A DNA stretch of 47,700 bases, from positions 1 through 47,700 of the forward strand of contig URGL01000010.1 in NCBI GenBank assembly GCA_900547405.1, given 5' to 3'. The notes below the pieces were generated by a model, which searched no databases, was not told the DNA's origin, and was given only the letters and a program-made list of their open reading frames with translations. Numbering within the stretch: position 1 is the stretch's first letter; the number at the start of each line of letters is the position of its first letter. The position numbers and the translations under genes are program-made. Origin of the DNA: an uncultured Eubacteriales bacterium. Lineage in GTDB: Bacteria; Bacillota; Clostridia; Oscillospirales; Oscillospiraceae. Of this stretch, positions 1-7,305 are shown piece after piece.

Positions 1-854
1 ACCACGTGCTTCATCAGCACGGAGGTGGTCACGCTGCCCACGCCGCCGGGGACGGGGGTAATGGCATCCACAATGGGCTCCACCTCGTCGAACTTGGCGT
101 CACCCGCAATGCCGCCCAGGCCGCCCTTGGCGTTGGGCTTGTTGGCATCCCAATTGATGGACACATCGATGACCACCTGGCCGGGACGGACAAAGTCCTT
201 GGTCAGAGAGTTCAGCACGCCGGCGGCAGAGACAAGGATGTCGGCCTTCCGGCAAATTTCGGCGGTGTTCACGGTCTTGGTGTGGCAGACGGTGACGGTG
301 GCATTCTTGCCCATGAGCATCATGGCAGCGGGCTTGCCCACCACCAGGCTCCGGCCGATGACCACGGCATTCTTGCCCTTGCAGTCAATGCCGTAGAAAT
401 CCAGGATCTCCATGCAGGCGGCGGGGGTGCAGGGGGCATAGCCCAGGTCCAGGCCCTCGAAGACGCCGGCATTGCTCATATGGGTCATGCAGTCTACGTC
501 TTTCTTGGGGTCCAGCCGGTTGCAGATCTCATTCTGGTCTGCCTTCAGATGCTTGGGCAGGGGGCGGAACATCAGTACGCCGTGGATGCTGTCGTCGGCG
601 TTGACCTGATCGATGACCGCCAGGACCTGCTCCTTGGTGGCATCCTCGGGCAGCTCAAACTTCTTGACCTCTACGCCCACCAGCTCGGCACGCTTGCAGG
701 CGCCCTTCTCGTAGCTCAGATCGCTGGGGTTCGCGCCCACACGGACAATGCCCAAGGTGGGGGTGACGCCCTTCTCCCGAAGAGCGGCGGTACGGGTCTG
801 TAAATTGGCGTTCAGGGCATCGGTAACTTCCTTACCCAACAGCAGCTTTGCCAT
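1..854 (-). CDS. folD: FolD, methylene-THF dehydrogenase / methenyl-THF cyclohydrolase (3' end outside window)
   Basis: Bifunctional cytosolic enzyme that interconverts 5,10-methylene-THF, 5,10-methenyl-THF and 10-formyl-THF with NAD(P). The reading frame starts MAKLLLGKEV and stays open to the window edge, so about the last few residues are missing. Visible family signatures are the substrate-domain stretch with DGVLM-type sequence (here SIHGVLMFRPLP), the KDVDCMT segment, the dinucleotide-binding GRSLVVGKPAAMML and near the edge PVPGGVGSVT. The ATG at 854 is preceded by GGAGG at good spacing. It lies 34 bp downstream of fchA in the same direction, so the two are probably cotranscribed. Having both FolD and a separate cyclohydrolase (FchA) is common in acetogens and purine/amino-acid fermenting clostridia. 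Confidence 0.96.
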   Translation of the reverse strand, partial: MAKLLLGKEVTDALNANLQTRTAALREKGVTPTLGIVRVGANPSDLSYEKGACKRAELVGVEVKKFELPEDATKEQVLAVIDQVNADDSIHGVLMFRPLPKHLKADQNEICNRLDPKKDVDCMTHMSNAGVFEGLDLGYAPCTPAACMEILDFYGIDCKGKNAVVIGRSLVVGKPAAMMLMGKNATVTVCHTKTVNTAEICRKADILVSAAGVLNSLTKDFVRPGQVVIDVSINWDANKPNAKGGLGGIAGDAKFDEVEPIVDAITPVPGGVGSVTTSVLMKHV

Positions 855-888
855 AGTTAAAATTCCTCCAAATGTTTTTAATTACAAT

Positions 889-1509
889 TTATTGACCGAA
901 CAAGGCCTTCACGGAATGGAAGATCTCGTCCACCATGGGAACATACTTTGCAAGCATTCCGTTTGCCTTGGCGTTCATCTCATCTGCCACGGCCCGGTTT
1001 TTCAGGCTCTTGGTGTTGATAAACACGTTCAGGCTGGCGGCCTGCAGAGCGGCCTTGCAGCACACGGCGGCGCAGCCCGCGTCGGACACGGCCAGGCGGC
1101 TGCCCTTGGCGGCAAAAACGGAAACATACTCAATGGCCTGGCAGCTCAGCTCCATAATGTGCATCGGCACGGCACAGGCGGTAATGGTGGCCTCCTCCAG
1201 AATGGCATCCCGGTTGGGATCGTCCTTGGGAATGCCGTAGGCCTTGGCCAGGGGCACGAAGCCCTTGTCGTCAGCCTCTACCTGGTCCAGCAGCTCCGTT
1301 TGCAGGGCATCGCACTTGGCTTTCAGGTCCAGGATCTCCTCCTGCACGTCGGCATACTTCTTCTTGCCCACAGTGAGAGAGCCCACCATGTTGCCCAGGG
1401 CGGTGCCAATGGCTCCAACCAGGGCTGCCGCGCCGCCGCCGCCGGGGGCGGGGGCATCGGAAGCCAGAACCTCCACAAATTTGCGGCAGGATTCCAAAGT
1501 CATATCCAT
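889..1509 (-). CDS. fchA: FchA, methenyl-THF cyclohydrolase (cyclodeaminase/cyclohydrolase family)
   Basis: 206-residue cytosolic protein of the formiminotransferase-cyclodeaminase fold, normal length for the stand-alone family. It hydrolyses 5,10-methenyl-THF to 10-formyl-THF, or as cyclodeaminase removes ammonia from formimino-THF. The N-terminal APAPGGGGAAAL glycine-rich loop is the family hallmark. The ATG at 1509 has GGAG nine bases upstream. Flanking folD (downstream, 34 bp) and fhs (upstream, 150 bp) fit a one-carbon role and favour the cyclohydrolase assignment. A perfect 12-bp hairpin with a T-run lies just upstream of the SD, so expression may be uncoupled from fhs or attenuated. 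I cannot distinguish cyclohydrolase from cyclodeaminase activity from sequence alone. Confidence 0.9.
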   Translation of the reverse strand: MDMTLESCRKFVEVLASDAPAPGGGGAAALVGAIGTALGNMVGSLTVGKKKYADVQEEILDLKAKCDALQTELLDQVEADDKGFVPLAKAYGIPKDDPNRDAILEEATITACAVPMHIMELSCQAIEYVSVFAAKGSRLAVSDAGCAAVCCKAALQAASLNVFINTKSLKNRAVADEMNAKANGMLAKYVPMVDEIFHSVKALFGQ

Positions 1510-1531
1510 AGAGAATAACTCCTTATTTCAA

Positions 1532-1567
1532 TTTGAAAAAGCGCAGGCGGCGGAAGCCGCCTGCGCT
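1532..1567 (-). terminator. Intrinsic terminator-like hairpin between fhs and fchA
   Basis: Perfect 12-bp inverted repeat (AGCGCAGGCGGC at 1540-1551 against 1556-1567) with a 4-base loop. On the minus strand it is followed by TTTTTC. It ends only about 22 bases before the fchA start, leaving no room for a normal promoter between it and the gene. Confidence 0.75.
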
Positions 1568-1594
1568 CAGGTGGTATGTACTCGGAAACAGAGC

Positions 1595-1632
1595 TGTCAT
1601 TGCGAACCAGTCCGCAGACTGGTGTGGCAACC
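1595..1632. repeat. Solo end of a GTCATTGCGA palindromic repeat
   Basis: The segment starting TGTCATTGCGAACCAGTC and ending GTGGCAA matches one 40-bp terminus of the full element at 4234-4360 with only a couple of differences. It contains its own small hairpin (CCAGTC/GACTGG). The other terminus is absent. It sits in the fhs-fchA gap. Confidence 0.75.
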
Positions 1633-1659
1633 CCCCGGAGTCACCGGGCGCTCCGCTTC

Positions 1660-3336
1660 TTAGAACAGGCCGGAGATCTTGCCGTTCTCGTCCACGTCGA
1701 TCCGCTCAGCAGCGGGGACCTTGGGCAGACCGGGCATGGTCATGATCTCACCGGTCAAAGCAACCAGGAAGCCGGCACCGGCGGAAACCTTGACGTTCCG
1801 GACGGTAACGGTGAAGCCCTCGGGGGCACCCAGCTTGGTCTGATCATCGGTGAAGGAATACTGGGTCTTGGCCATGCAGATGGGCATCTTGTCGTAGCCC
1901 AGCTCGGTCAGGGTCTTGATCTGCTTCTCAGCATTGGCAGTGAAGGTCACGCCGTCGCCGTGGTAGATCTTCTTGACAATGGCCTCGATCTTGTCCTTAA
2001 TGGGCAGATCCACATCGTAAGAGAAGGTGAAGTCATTGGGCTGATCGCACAGACGGATGACTTCCTTGGCCAGCTCTACGCCGCCTTCGCCGCCCTTGCC
2101 CCAAACCTCGGACAAAGCAACGTTGACACCCAGGGCCTTGCACTTCTCCTCGACCAGCTTCAGCTCGGCCTCGGTATCCTGGGGGAACCGGTTGATGGCA
2201 ACCACGCAGGGCAGCTTGTAAACCTTGGTGATGTTCTCCACGTGCCGCAGCAGGTTGGGCAGGCCCTTCTCCAGAGCCTCCAGGTTCTCCTTGCCGGTCT
2301 CGGCCTTGGGAACGCCGCCGTTGTACTTCAGAGCACGGACGGTAGCGACCAGAACCACACAGCTGGGCTTCAGGCCAGCCATACGGCACTTGATGTCCAG
2401 GAACTTCTCAGCGCCCAGGTCAGCACCGAAGCCAGCCTCGGTGATGGCGTAATCACCCAGCTTCAGGGCGATCTTGGTGGCGGTGACGGAGTTGCAGCCG
2501 TGGGCAATGTTGGCGAAAGGTCCGCCATGTACAAAAGCGGGGGTGTGCTCCAGAGTCTGGACCAGGTTGGGCTTCAGAGCGTCCTTCAGCAGAGCGGCCA
2601 TAGCGCCCTGGGCATTCAGGTCACCGGCGGTGACGGGCTTGCCGTCCCGGGTGTAAGCGACCACCAGCCGGGCCAGCCGGGCCTTCAGGTCGTTGATGTC
2701 GGAAGCCAGGCACAGAACAGCCATGACCTCGGAAGCTACGGTAATGTCGTAGCCGTCCTCACGGGGCATGCCGTTGGTCTTGCCGCCCAGGCCGTCCACC
2801 ACGAAGCGGAGCTGCCGGTCGTTCATATCCACGCAGCGGCGCCATACGATCTGACGGGGGTCGATGTTCAGAGCGTTGCCCTGATAGATGTGGTTATCCA
2901 GCATGGCGGCCAGCAGGTTGTTGGCAGCGCCGATGGCATGGAAGTCACCGGTAAAGTGCAGGTTGATGTCCTCCATAGGGACGACCTGAGCGTAGCCGCC
3001 GCCGGCAGCGCCGCCCTTAACGCCAAACACAGGTCCCAGAGAGGGCTCACGCAGAGCGACAATTACGTTCTTGCCCAGCTTGCGCATGCCGTCGGCCAGG
3101 CCCACAGTGGTAGTGGTCTTGCCTTCGCCAGCGGGGGTGGGGTTGATGGCGGTGACGAGGACCAGCTTGCCGTTGGGCTCATTGGCCTTGTCCTTCAGGA
3201 TCTGGTAGTCAACCTTGGCCTTGTACTTGCCGTACTGCTCCAGATACTTCTCGTCCACGCCGGCGGTCTTGGCGACCTCGGTAATGGGCTGCATGACAGT
3301 TTCCTGTGCGATTTCGATGTCAGTTTTGAATCCCAT
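1660..3336 (-). CDS. fhs: Fhs, formate-tetrahydrofolate ligase
   Basis: Cytosolic ATP-dependent ligase making 10-formyl-THF from formate and THF, the entry step of the methyl branch of the Wood-Ljungdahl route and of formate assimilation (or, in reverse, ATP formation). The product is 558 residues, normal for the family. The P-loop-like PTPAGEGKTTTT lies near residues 67-77, followed by conserved REPSLGPVFGVKGGAAGGGYAQ-type sequence and a C-terminal MTMPGLPKVPAAE. I chose the second ATG (3336, MGFKTD), because AAGGAG is 11 bases before it but only 2 before the upstream ATG at 3345. A strong promoter and a structured leader of about 130 nt precede it. It is followed by a partial repeat and a terminator-like hairpin before fchA. 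Confidence 0.96.
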   Translation of the reverse strand: MGFKTDIEIAQETVMQPITEVAKTAGVDEKYLEQYGKYKAKVDYQILKDKANEPNGKLVLVTAINPTPAGEGKTTTTVGLADGMRKLGKNVIVALREPSLGPVFGVKGGAAGGGYAQVVPMEDINLHFTGDFHAIGAANNLLAAMLDNHIYQGNALNIDPRQIVWRRCVDMNDRQLRFVVDGLGGKTNGMPREDGYDITVASEVMAVLCLASDINDLKARLARLVVAYTRDGKPVTAGDLNAQGAMAALLKDALKPNLVQTLEHTPAFVHGGPFANIAHGCNSVTATKIALKLGDYAITEAGFGADLGAEKFLDIKCRMAGLKPSCVVLVATVRALKYNGGVPKAETGKENLEALEKGLPNLLRHVENITKVYKLPCVVAINRFPQDTEAELKLVEEKCKALGVNVALSEVWGKGGEGGVELAKEVIRLCDQPNDFTFSYDVDLPIKDKIEAIVKKIYHGDGVTFTANAEKQIKTLTELGYDKMPICMAKTQYSFTDDQTKLGAPEGFTVTVRNVKVSAGAGFLVALTGEIMTMPGLPKVPAAERIDVDENGKISGLF

Positions 3337-3466
3337 GTTGATCATATCTCCTTGTATTGTGTAATCGGCGCCCTGCCGTTAGTATGGCCCAGGCGCATAC
3401 AGGACTTATGCGGCTCGCCGTTGGAGTGACTACCCGCACGCTTACATTCGGTACTCTCGTACCGAA
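3337..3466 (-). promoter_or_regulatory. Structured 5' leader of fhs, possible ZTP/pfl-like riboswitch
   Basis: The predicted transcript starts near 3464 with a perfect 8-bp hairpin (TTCGGTAC, loop GAGA, 3447-3466). Further down are a GCGG/CCGC pairing, a GCATA/TATGC hairpin and the string CGCCTGGGC, then a segment (GGCAGGGCGC) able to pair with it. CGCCTGGGC is identical to the conserved 3' portion of the ZTP (pfl) riboswitch, a class known upstream of fhs and other folate genes. The 5' ZTP subdomain (GACUGGCG and its stem) is not recognisable, so the class assignment is weak. No T-run follows; any control would be translational or through another fold. Confidence 0.4.
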
Positions 3467-3470
3467 AGCA

Positions 3471-3499
3471 AGCATAGCATTTTTCACGGCGGTTGTCAA
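3471..3499 (-). promoter_or_regulatory. Sigma-A promoter of fhs
   Basis: On the minus strand TTGACA (3499-3494), a 17-base spacer and TATGCT (3476-3471). The -35 is a consensus match. It places the start of transcription about 130 bases before the fhs start codon, at the 5' hairpin of the leader. Confidence 0.8.
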
Positions 3500-3573
3500 T
3501 AGAAATCGAAATTTTTTCACCGGGTTGAACAAAAAAATTTTTCGGCGGCACCTTTACCCAGGGGCAGGCATAG

Positions 3574-3600
3574 AAAAGCCCCCGCCGGACGGCGGGGGCT
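3574..3600 (-). terminator. Intrinsic terminator of the PAP2 gene
   Basis: 10-bp GC-rich stem AGCCCCCGCC/GGCGGGGGCT with a 4-base loop, followed on the minus strand by TTTTCT. It lies six bases after the PAP2 stop codon. Confidence 0.85.
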
Positions 3601-3605
3601 GGGGC

Positions 3606-4211
3606 TTACTCTTTCAGAGAGTACTTTCCGTTATAAACCTTCTTCTTGTAGATCTGGTCCACAATATAGCTTCCCAGGAAGCCAAAGAGGATACCCAGGA
3701 CCAGGCTGACCAGAACGTCAGTGGGATAGTGGACATAGAGATACAGCCGGGAGAAGGCAATGAGGATGGCGAGAACGGTGGCCGGGATGCCCAGACGCTT
3801 GTCGTGGAGCATCAGCACCGTGCAGGCCTCAAAGGAGGCGATGGTGTGGCCCGAGGGGAAGGAATAGTCGTTCAGGCCCTTGACAAGCAAGGTGATCTCC
3901 CGCCCGTATTCCTGGAGCTGGAAATTGTAGGGACGGATCCGGGCCACCTGAGGCTTCAGGAGGATGTTGCACACCAGCAGCCCCAGCACCAGGGCCATGC
4001 CCATGGAGAAGCCGGTTTTTCGGTACTTGGCAAAGAGCAGCAGCACCACCGCCACCGCGATCCAGAACACGCCGCCGTCACCAAAGAGGGTGACGATGGG
4101 CATGGTCACATCCAGGAAGGTACATTGCAGATGGGCCTGGATCCAATCCAGGATGGGCAGGTCAAAGGTCACTGCCAAAGAATTCAGCAGCGCTTGCAGG
4201 GCCGTGAACAT
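3606..4211 (-). CDS. PAP2-superfamily membrane phosphatase
   Basis: 201-residue polytopic membrane protein carrying the three PAP2 (type 2 phosphatidic acid phosphatase) signature blocks: KPQVARIRPYNF (K-x6-RP form), SFPSGHT with the catalytic histidine, and SRLYLYVHYPTD (SR-x5-H-x3-D). Such proteins dephosphorylate lipid phosphates such as undecaprenyl pyrophosphate or phosphatidate at the outer face of the membrane. Five to six hydrophobic segments are visible and the length is typical. The SD GAGGAG precedes the ATG at 4211. It is monocistronic by context, with its own terminator. A 127-bp palindromic repeat sits directly upstream of the SD. A BcrC-like undecaprenyl pyrophosphatase role is possible but not shown. 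Confidence 0.88.
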   Translation of the reverse strand: MFTALQALLNSLAVTFDLPILDWIQAHLQCTFLDVTMPIVTLFGDGGVFWIAVAVVLLLFAKYRKTGFSMGMALVLGLLVCNILLKPQVARIRPYNFQLQEYGREITLLVKGLNDYSFPSGHTIASFEACTVLMLHDKRLGIPATVLAILIAFSRLYLYVHYPTDVLVSLVLGILFGFLGSYIVDQIYKKKVYNGKYSLKE

Positions 4212-4233
4212 AGTATCTCCTCATTTCTTGTTC

Positions 4234-4360
4234 TGTCATTGCGAACCAGTCAGCAGACTGGTGTGGCAATCCCGTCGATTTTCAGTCCGCCCCGTTGGTG
4301 GGGACATCCAAAGTATCCGGGGGATTGCCACGACAGTGTGCGCACTGTCTCGCAATGACG
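4234..4360. repeat. MITE-like palindromic repeat with GTCATTGCGA ends
   Basis: A 127-bp element bounded by inverted GTCATTGCGA (4235-4244) and TCGCAATGAC (4350-4359). The imperfect terminal repeats extend about 40 bp to GGCAATCCC, and each contains a local hairpin (CCAGTC/GACTGG on the left, GACAGTG/CACTGTC type on the right). No transposase gene is present. A second, single-ended copy is at 1595-1632. Confidence 0.85.
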
Positions 4361-4369
4361 TGTATTTAC

Positions 4370-6115
4370 TTATTCCGTAGCCGCTTCGGTGCTGGCGGCG
4401 GCAGAGGCATCCTCAAACAGGGGCCGCAGGGTCATGGGCTCCAGGGTGGTGCCGCTGGGGATGGTGACCTTGCCGTTCTCGTCAGGCTGGAACATGATGG
4501 TCAGCTCCTTATGGCCGTCCACCGTCTTTTCGGTGTACCAGCCGGAGAAGACCTTGCCTTCCGGTGCGGAGAGCACGGGCGTGGTCAGGGTGGAGGCATC
4601 GGTCTCGAAGAAGTCGTCCACCAGAGTGGTGCCGTTGCCATCGATGAAGGTCAGCCGGACCTTGCCCACAGGCTTGGTCACATCCTCGTTGGTCATGCCG
4701 TAGCACTTCCAAGCGCCGTTGGACTTGCGGAAGAAGAGGGCCATATCCAGCTCGTAGTCACGGGTGTTGCCGTCCTTCAGGGTCACGTTCATGGTGACGT
4801 GACCACGGGCGGAGAAGAGCTCATCGGAATATTTGCAGTAGTCCGTGACGGACTCGGCGGTAAACCGGTGGCCGTTGTCCTTGTTCATCCACAGTTCGCT
4901 GCCGATCTTCAGGATGTCCTTGTAGGCATCGGCAGAGGTATCGTAGTATTTGGCAAGAGAAGCTCTTGCGCCGGAGGCGTTGATCATGAATTCACCGTAG
5001 GCTTTCAGGGCTCCGGTGACGGCGGTCTGCTCCTCCTCGGTGATGGTATTGGACTCGGTCTGCTCCACGAACATGCCCTTCTCCTCGTCATAGGAAACCG
5101 GCATATCCGCGCCGGTCTGGTCCTTGACCGTGACGGTGGGCTTCATCATGAGCCCCGTAACGCTGAGGACATCGGTCTTTGCGCCGGTGGTACCCACAGG
5201 CAGGTAGTCCGCGGCAGAGGAAGAGGTGATCTGGATGACAAAGCTGTCGTCCAGGGCCACGCCGTTGACAAAGGCGGTGTGGCCGTCTACGATCTGGATC
5301 AGGTAGCCGTCAGCCCGGTCGAAGAAGAGCTCCACCTTGCCAAACTGCCAGTCGGGGATGTCGGTGACCTTATCCTGCTTGCCCTCCAGGGTGAAGGAGG
5401 CAATGCGCTCATCTCCCAGCTTGACGAAGTACTTCTTGTCGCCGGACAGGCCCGCAGAGGTCTCCACATAGGTCAGGGGAGTAGACCCAACCTTTTCCGT
5501 CATGTAGGCCACAAAGGCATCCTTGCCCTCATAGGCCGTATCCTGGACACCGGCCAGATCGTAAAGGTTCCCCCAATCCGGGTTGGAGAAGAGCTGGTCA
5601 AAAACCTCCTGGCACTTCACCGTAGGCTGGGCCGCCTCGTATTCCACCAGCCAGTTATCCAGCCAGTTGAGGCCCAGGAGCATCCCCACGGCGAAGACGG
5701 CAATGAGCATAAAATAGAGGGTGTAGAAGATGATGCCGCCCAGGCGGGGGCCCCGCTTCTGAGGCTTGGCAGGAGCGGTGGGCCGCTGCATATTGGGATA
5801 AGGGGGCTGCTGGGGACGGCTGCCCTGAGGACGGCCCTGAGGACGGCCCTGAGGGCGGCCCTGGGTGCTTCCGGGATTCTGCCGGGGCTGCTGGCCGTAA
5901 GGATTCTGTCTCTGCCCGTAGGGATCCTGCCGGCCCTGCTGACCGTTGGGATTCTGCCGGGGCTGCTGGGGACGGGCCTGGGGAATCTGCTGCCGGGCCG
6001 CTTCCGACGCGCTCTGGTGGGGCTTGTAGACCCGCTGCTGGGGCTCGGACTGGGGCTCCTCAGGGACAGGCGTCCGGTTGGAGCGGTTTTTCGCTTCAAA
6101 CTTTCCTTGATACAT
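4370..6115 (-). CDS. Membrane-anchored extracellular protein of unknown function with Pro/Gln-rich N-terminus
   Basis: 581 residues. About the first 120 are cytoplasmic-type low-complexity sequence rich in Pro, Gln, Asn, Gly and Arg, including a GRPQ tetrapeptide repeated three times that is encoded by a 12-bp tandem repeat at 5823-5858. A single hydrophobic segment follows at about 125-150 (IIFYTLYFMLIAVFAVGM), and the rest looks extracytoplasmic. The C-terminus around residues 500-560 resembles an InlB B-repeat/beta-grasp module (TLTTPVLSAPEGKVFSGWYTE). I do not recognise the central region. It is the last gene of an operon with a glycosidase-like gene (14 bp upstream) and a GT2-GtrA glycosyltransferase, so a role in envelope glycan handling is inferred only from context. 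GGGGGG precedes the ATG. Confidence 0.85.
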   Translation of the reverse strand: MYQGKFEAKNRSNRTPVPEEPQSEPQQRVYKPHQSASEAARQQIPQARPQQPRQNPNGQQGRQDPYGQRQNPYGQQPRQNPGSTQGRPQGRPQGRPQGSRPQQPPYPNMQRPTAPAKPQKRGPRLGGIIFYTLYFMLIAVFAVGMLLGLNWLDNWLVEYEAAQPTVKCQEVFDQLFSNPDWGNLYDLAGVQDTAYEGKDAFVAYMTEKVGSTPLTYVETSAGLSGDKKYFVKLGDERIASFTLEGKQDKVTDIPDWQFGKVELFFDRADGYLIQIVDGHTAFVNGVALDDSFVIQITSSSAADYLPVGTTGAKTDVLSVTGLMMKPTVTVKDQTGADMPVSYDEEKGMFVEQTESNTITEEEQTAVTGALKAYGEFMINASGARASLAKYYDTSADAYKDILKIGSELWMNKDNGHRFTAESVTDYCKYSDELFSARGHVTMNVTLKDGNTRDYELDMALFFRKSNGAWKCYGMTNEDVTKPVGKVRLTFIDGNGTTLVDDFFETDASTLTTPVLSAPEGKVFSGWYTEKTVDGHKELTIMFQPDENGKVTIPSGTTLEPMTLRPLFEDASAAASTEAATE

Positions 6116-6129
6116 TCTGCTCGCCCCCC

Positions 6130-7296
6130 TTACTTGACCATCCAGAAGTCAGGCATTCTTCTGGGCTCGGACTGCAGCACAGAGTAGGAGTTGATCATGT
6201 TGACCTCTCCGGCAGTGTTGCGGTAATACATAATGGAAGAGGAGCCTCCGTCCATGTTGCAGGCATTGTAAGCGCCGTACTCCTGTAGGATATCGATAAT
6301 GTCCTTGTAGGTGGCGCCAATGGAGCCCGCCTGGCGGCCGTCGGCACAGACGAAGATCACCGCGCCGTCCTGACGCTGGCCCATGGCGGTCCGGGGGTTG
6401 TAGCCGGAGTTGCCGGAGTAAACCTCCTGGTTCACCTCGCCGTTGATGATCAGCACAGGGCCAAATTCGCAGCCGTCCCGGATCTTCTGCTCCGTGGCCT
6501 GGGCAGCGGTCATGGACTTGGCAACCACCATAATGTCCTGATCGTTGAAGCCGCAGAAGCCCTTCTCAGGCACCATATCCTTGTAGATATCGGAAACCAC
6601 TTTCCCGTTGGAAATGGTCAGGCCCGCGGGAATGGAGCCAACGGTGGAGTTGGCGGTGCCGTCGTCGTTAAAGGCACCGGCGTTGACCACAGCCTTGATC
6701 TCCGTATACTTATCCATGACCTGGTTCAGGCGGATACCGGGATTCGAAGTAGAGAAGCCTGTGGCGTTGGAGCCGTTGTATTCATAGCTGGCCCCCAGGC
6801 TGACCCGGGAGGGATCCTTGACGATCATAATATGGGCGTTGAAGGTCTTGCCCTTGTATTCCTCCAGCCGGATGCCATCGGGGTAGTTGTCCCACTCGTG
6901 GCTGTCGCCGGAGGCCACGGCACCGCCCCGGTTGATGACCACCTGGCTGGTGTCGGTTTCGGTCTCGGTCATCTGGCCCTCACCGGCAGTCTGGATAGCA
7001 TCCACCGCCTCCTGGCCGATAAACAGGGCCGGGATCCATTTTGTGGCGCTGGGCTCCAAAAGGGTCATGGTCAGCACCTTTTTCGCCTCTTCGGAGGGGC
7101 CGTTGAAAATGTGCTGCATCGCAAGGGTCAGGCCGCCTACCACCATAAAAATGACGGTAAACAGCAGCAGGAAAAACCGGCGGACAATCCGGCCCAGCAA
7201 GCCACTCTTCTTTTTCGGGGGCTTGACGGACACATTGGCCCCACCGGGGTATCCGGCCTGCTGACTGGAATACTGTCGGGGATCATTTTTCTGCAT
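6130..7296 (-). CDS. Phosphodiester glycosidase (NAGPA/DUF2233) family protein
   Basis: 388 residues. A short basic cytoplasmic N-terminus is followed by one membrane segment at about 38-60 (RFFLLLFTVIFMVVGGLTLAM) and an extracellular domain of the N-acetylglucosamine-1-phosphodiester alpha-N-acetylglucosaminidase (NAGPA) family. Signatures are NAGAFNDDGTANS, IPAGLTISNGKVV, NPRTAMGQ and CNMDGGSSSIMYY near the C-terminus. Members cleave or rearrange sugar phosphodiesters and are often linked to exopolysaccharide or teichoic-type polymers. It lies 9 bp after the GT2-GtrA gene and 14 bp before a membrane protein, consistent with one transcript. The substrate is unknown. Confidence 0.88.
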   Translation of the reverse strand: MQKNDPRQYSSQQAGYPGGANVSVKPPKKKSGLLGRIVRRFFLLLFTVIFMVVGGLTLAMQHIFNGPSEEAKKVLTMTLLEPSATKWIPALFIGQEAVDAIQTAGEGQMTETETDTSQVVINRGGAVASGDSHEWDNYPDGIRLEEYKGKTFNAHIMIVKDPSRVSLGASYEYNGSNATGFSTSNPGIRLNQVMDKYTEIKAVVNAGAFNDDGTANSTVGSIPAGLTISNGKVVSDIYKDMVPEKGFCGFNDQDIMVVAKSMTAAQATEQKIRDGCEFGPVLIINGEVNQEVYSGNSGYNPRTAMGQRQDGAVIFVCADGRQAGSIGATYKDIIDILQEYGAYNACNMDGGSSSIMYYRNTAGEVNMINSYSVLQSEPRRMPDFWMVK

Positions 7297-7305
7297 GATA
7301 CTACC

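Noticed and set aside
6..803. Plus-strand frame of 265 codons at the window start
   Set aside because: It lies opposite folD, which stays open to the window edge and shows clear family motifs.
1576..3429. Long plus-strand open frame (617 codons) opposite fhs
   Set aside because: It is antisense to a complete, highly conserved fhs gene; its Gly/Leu/His/Gln/Val-rich composition is the usual shadow of a GC-rich gene and it has no SD.
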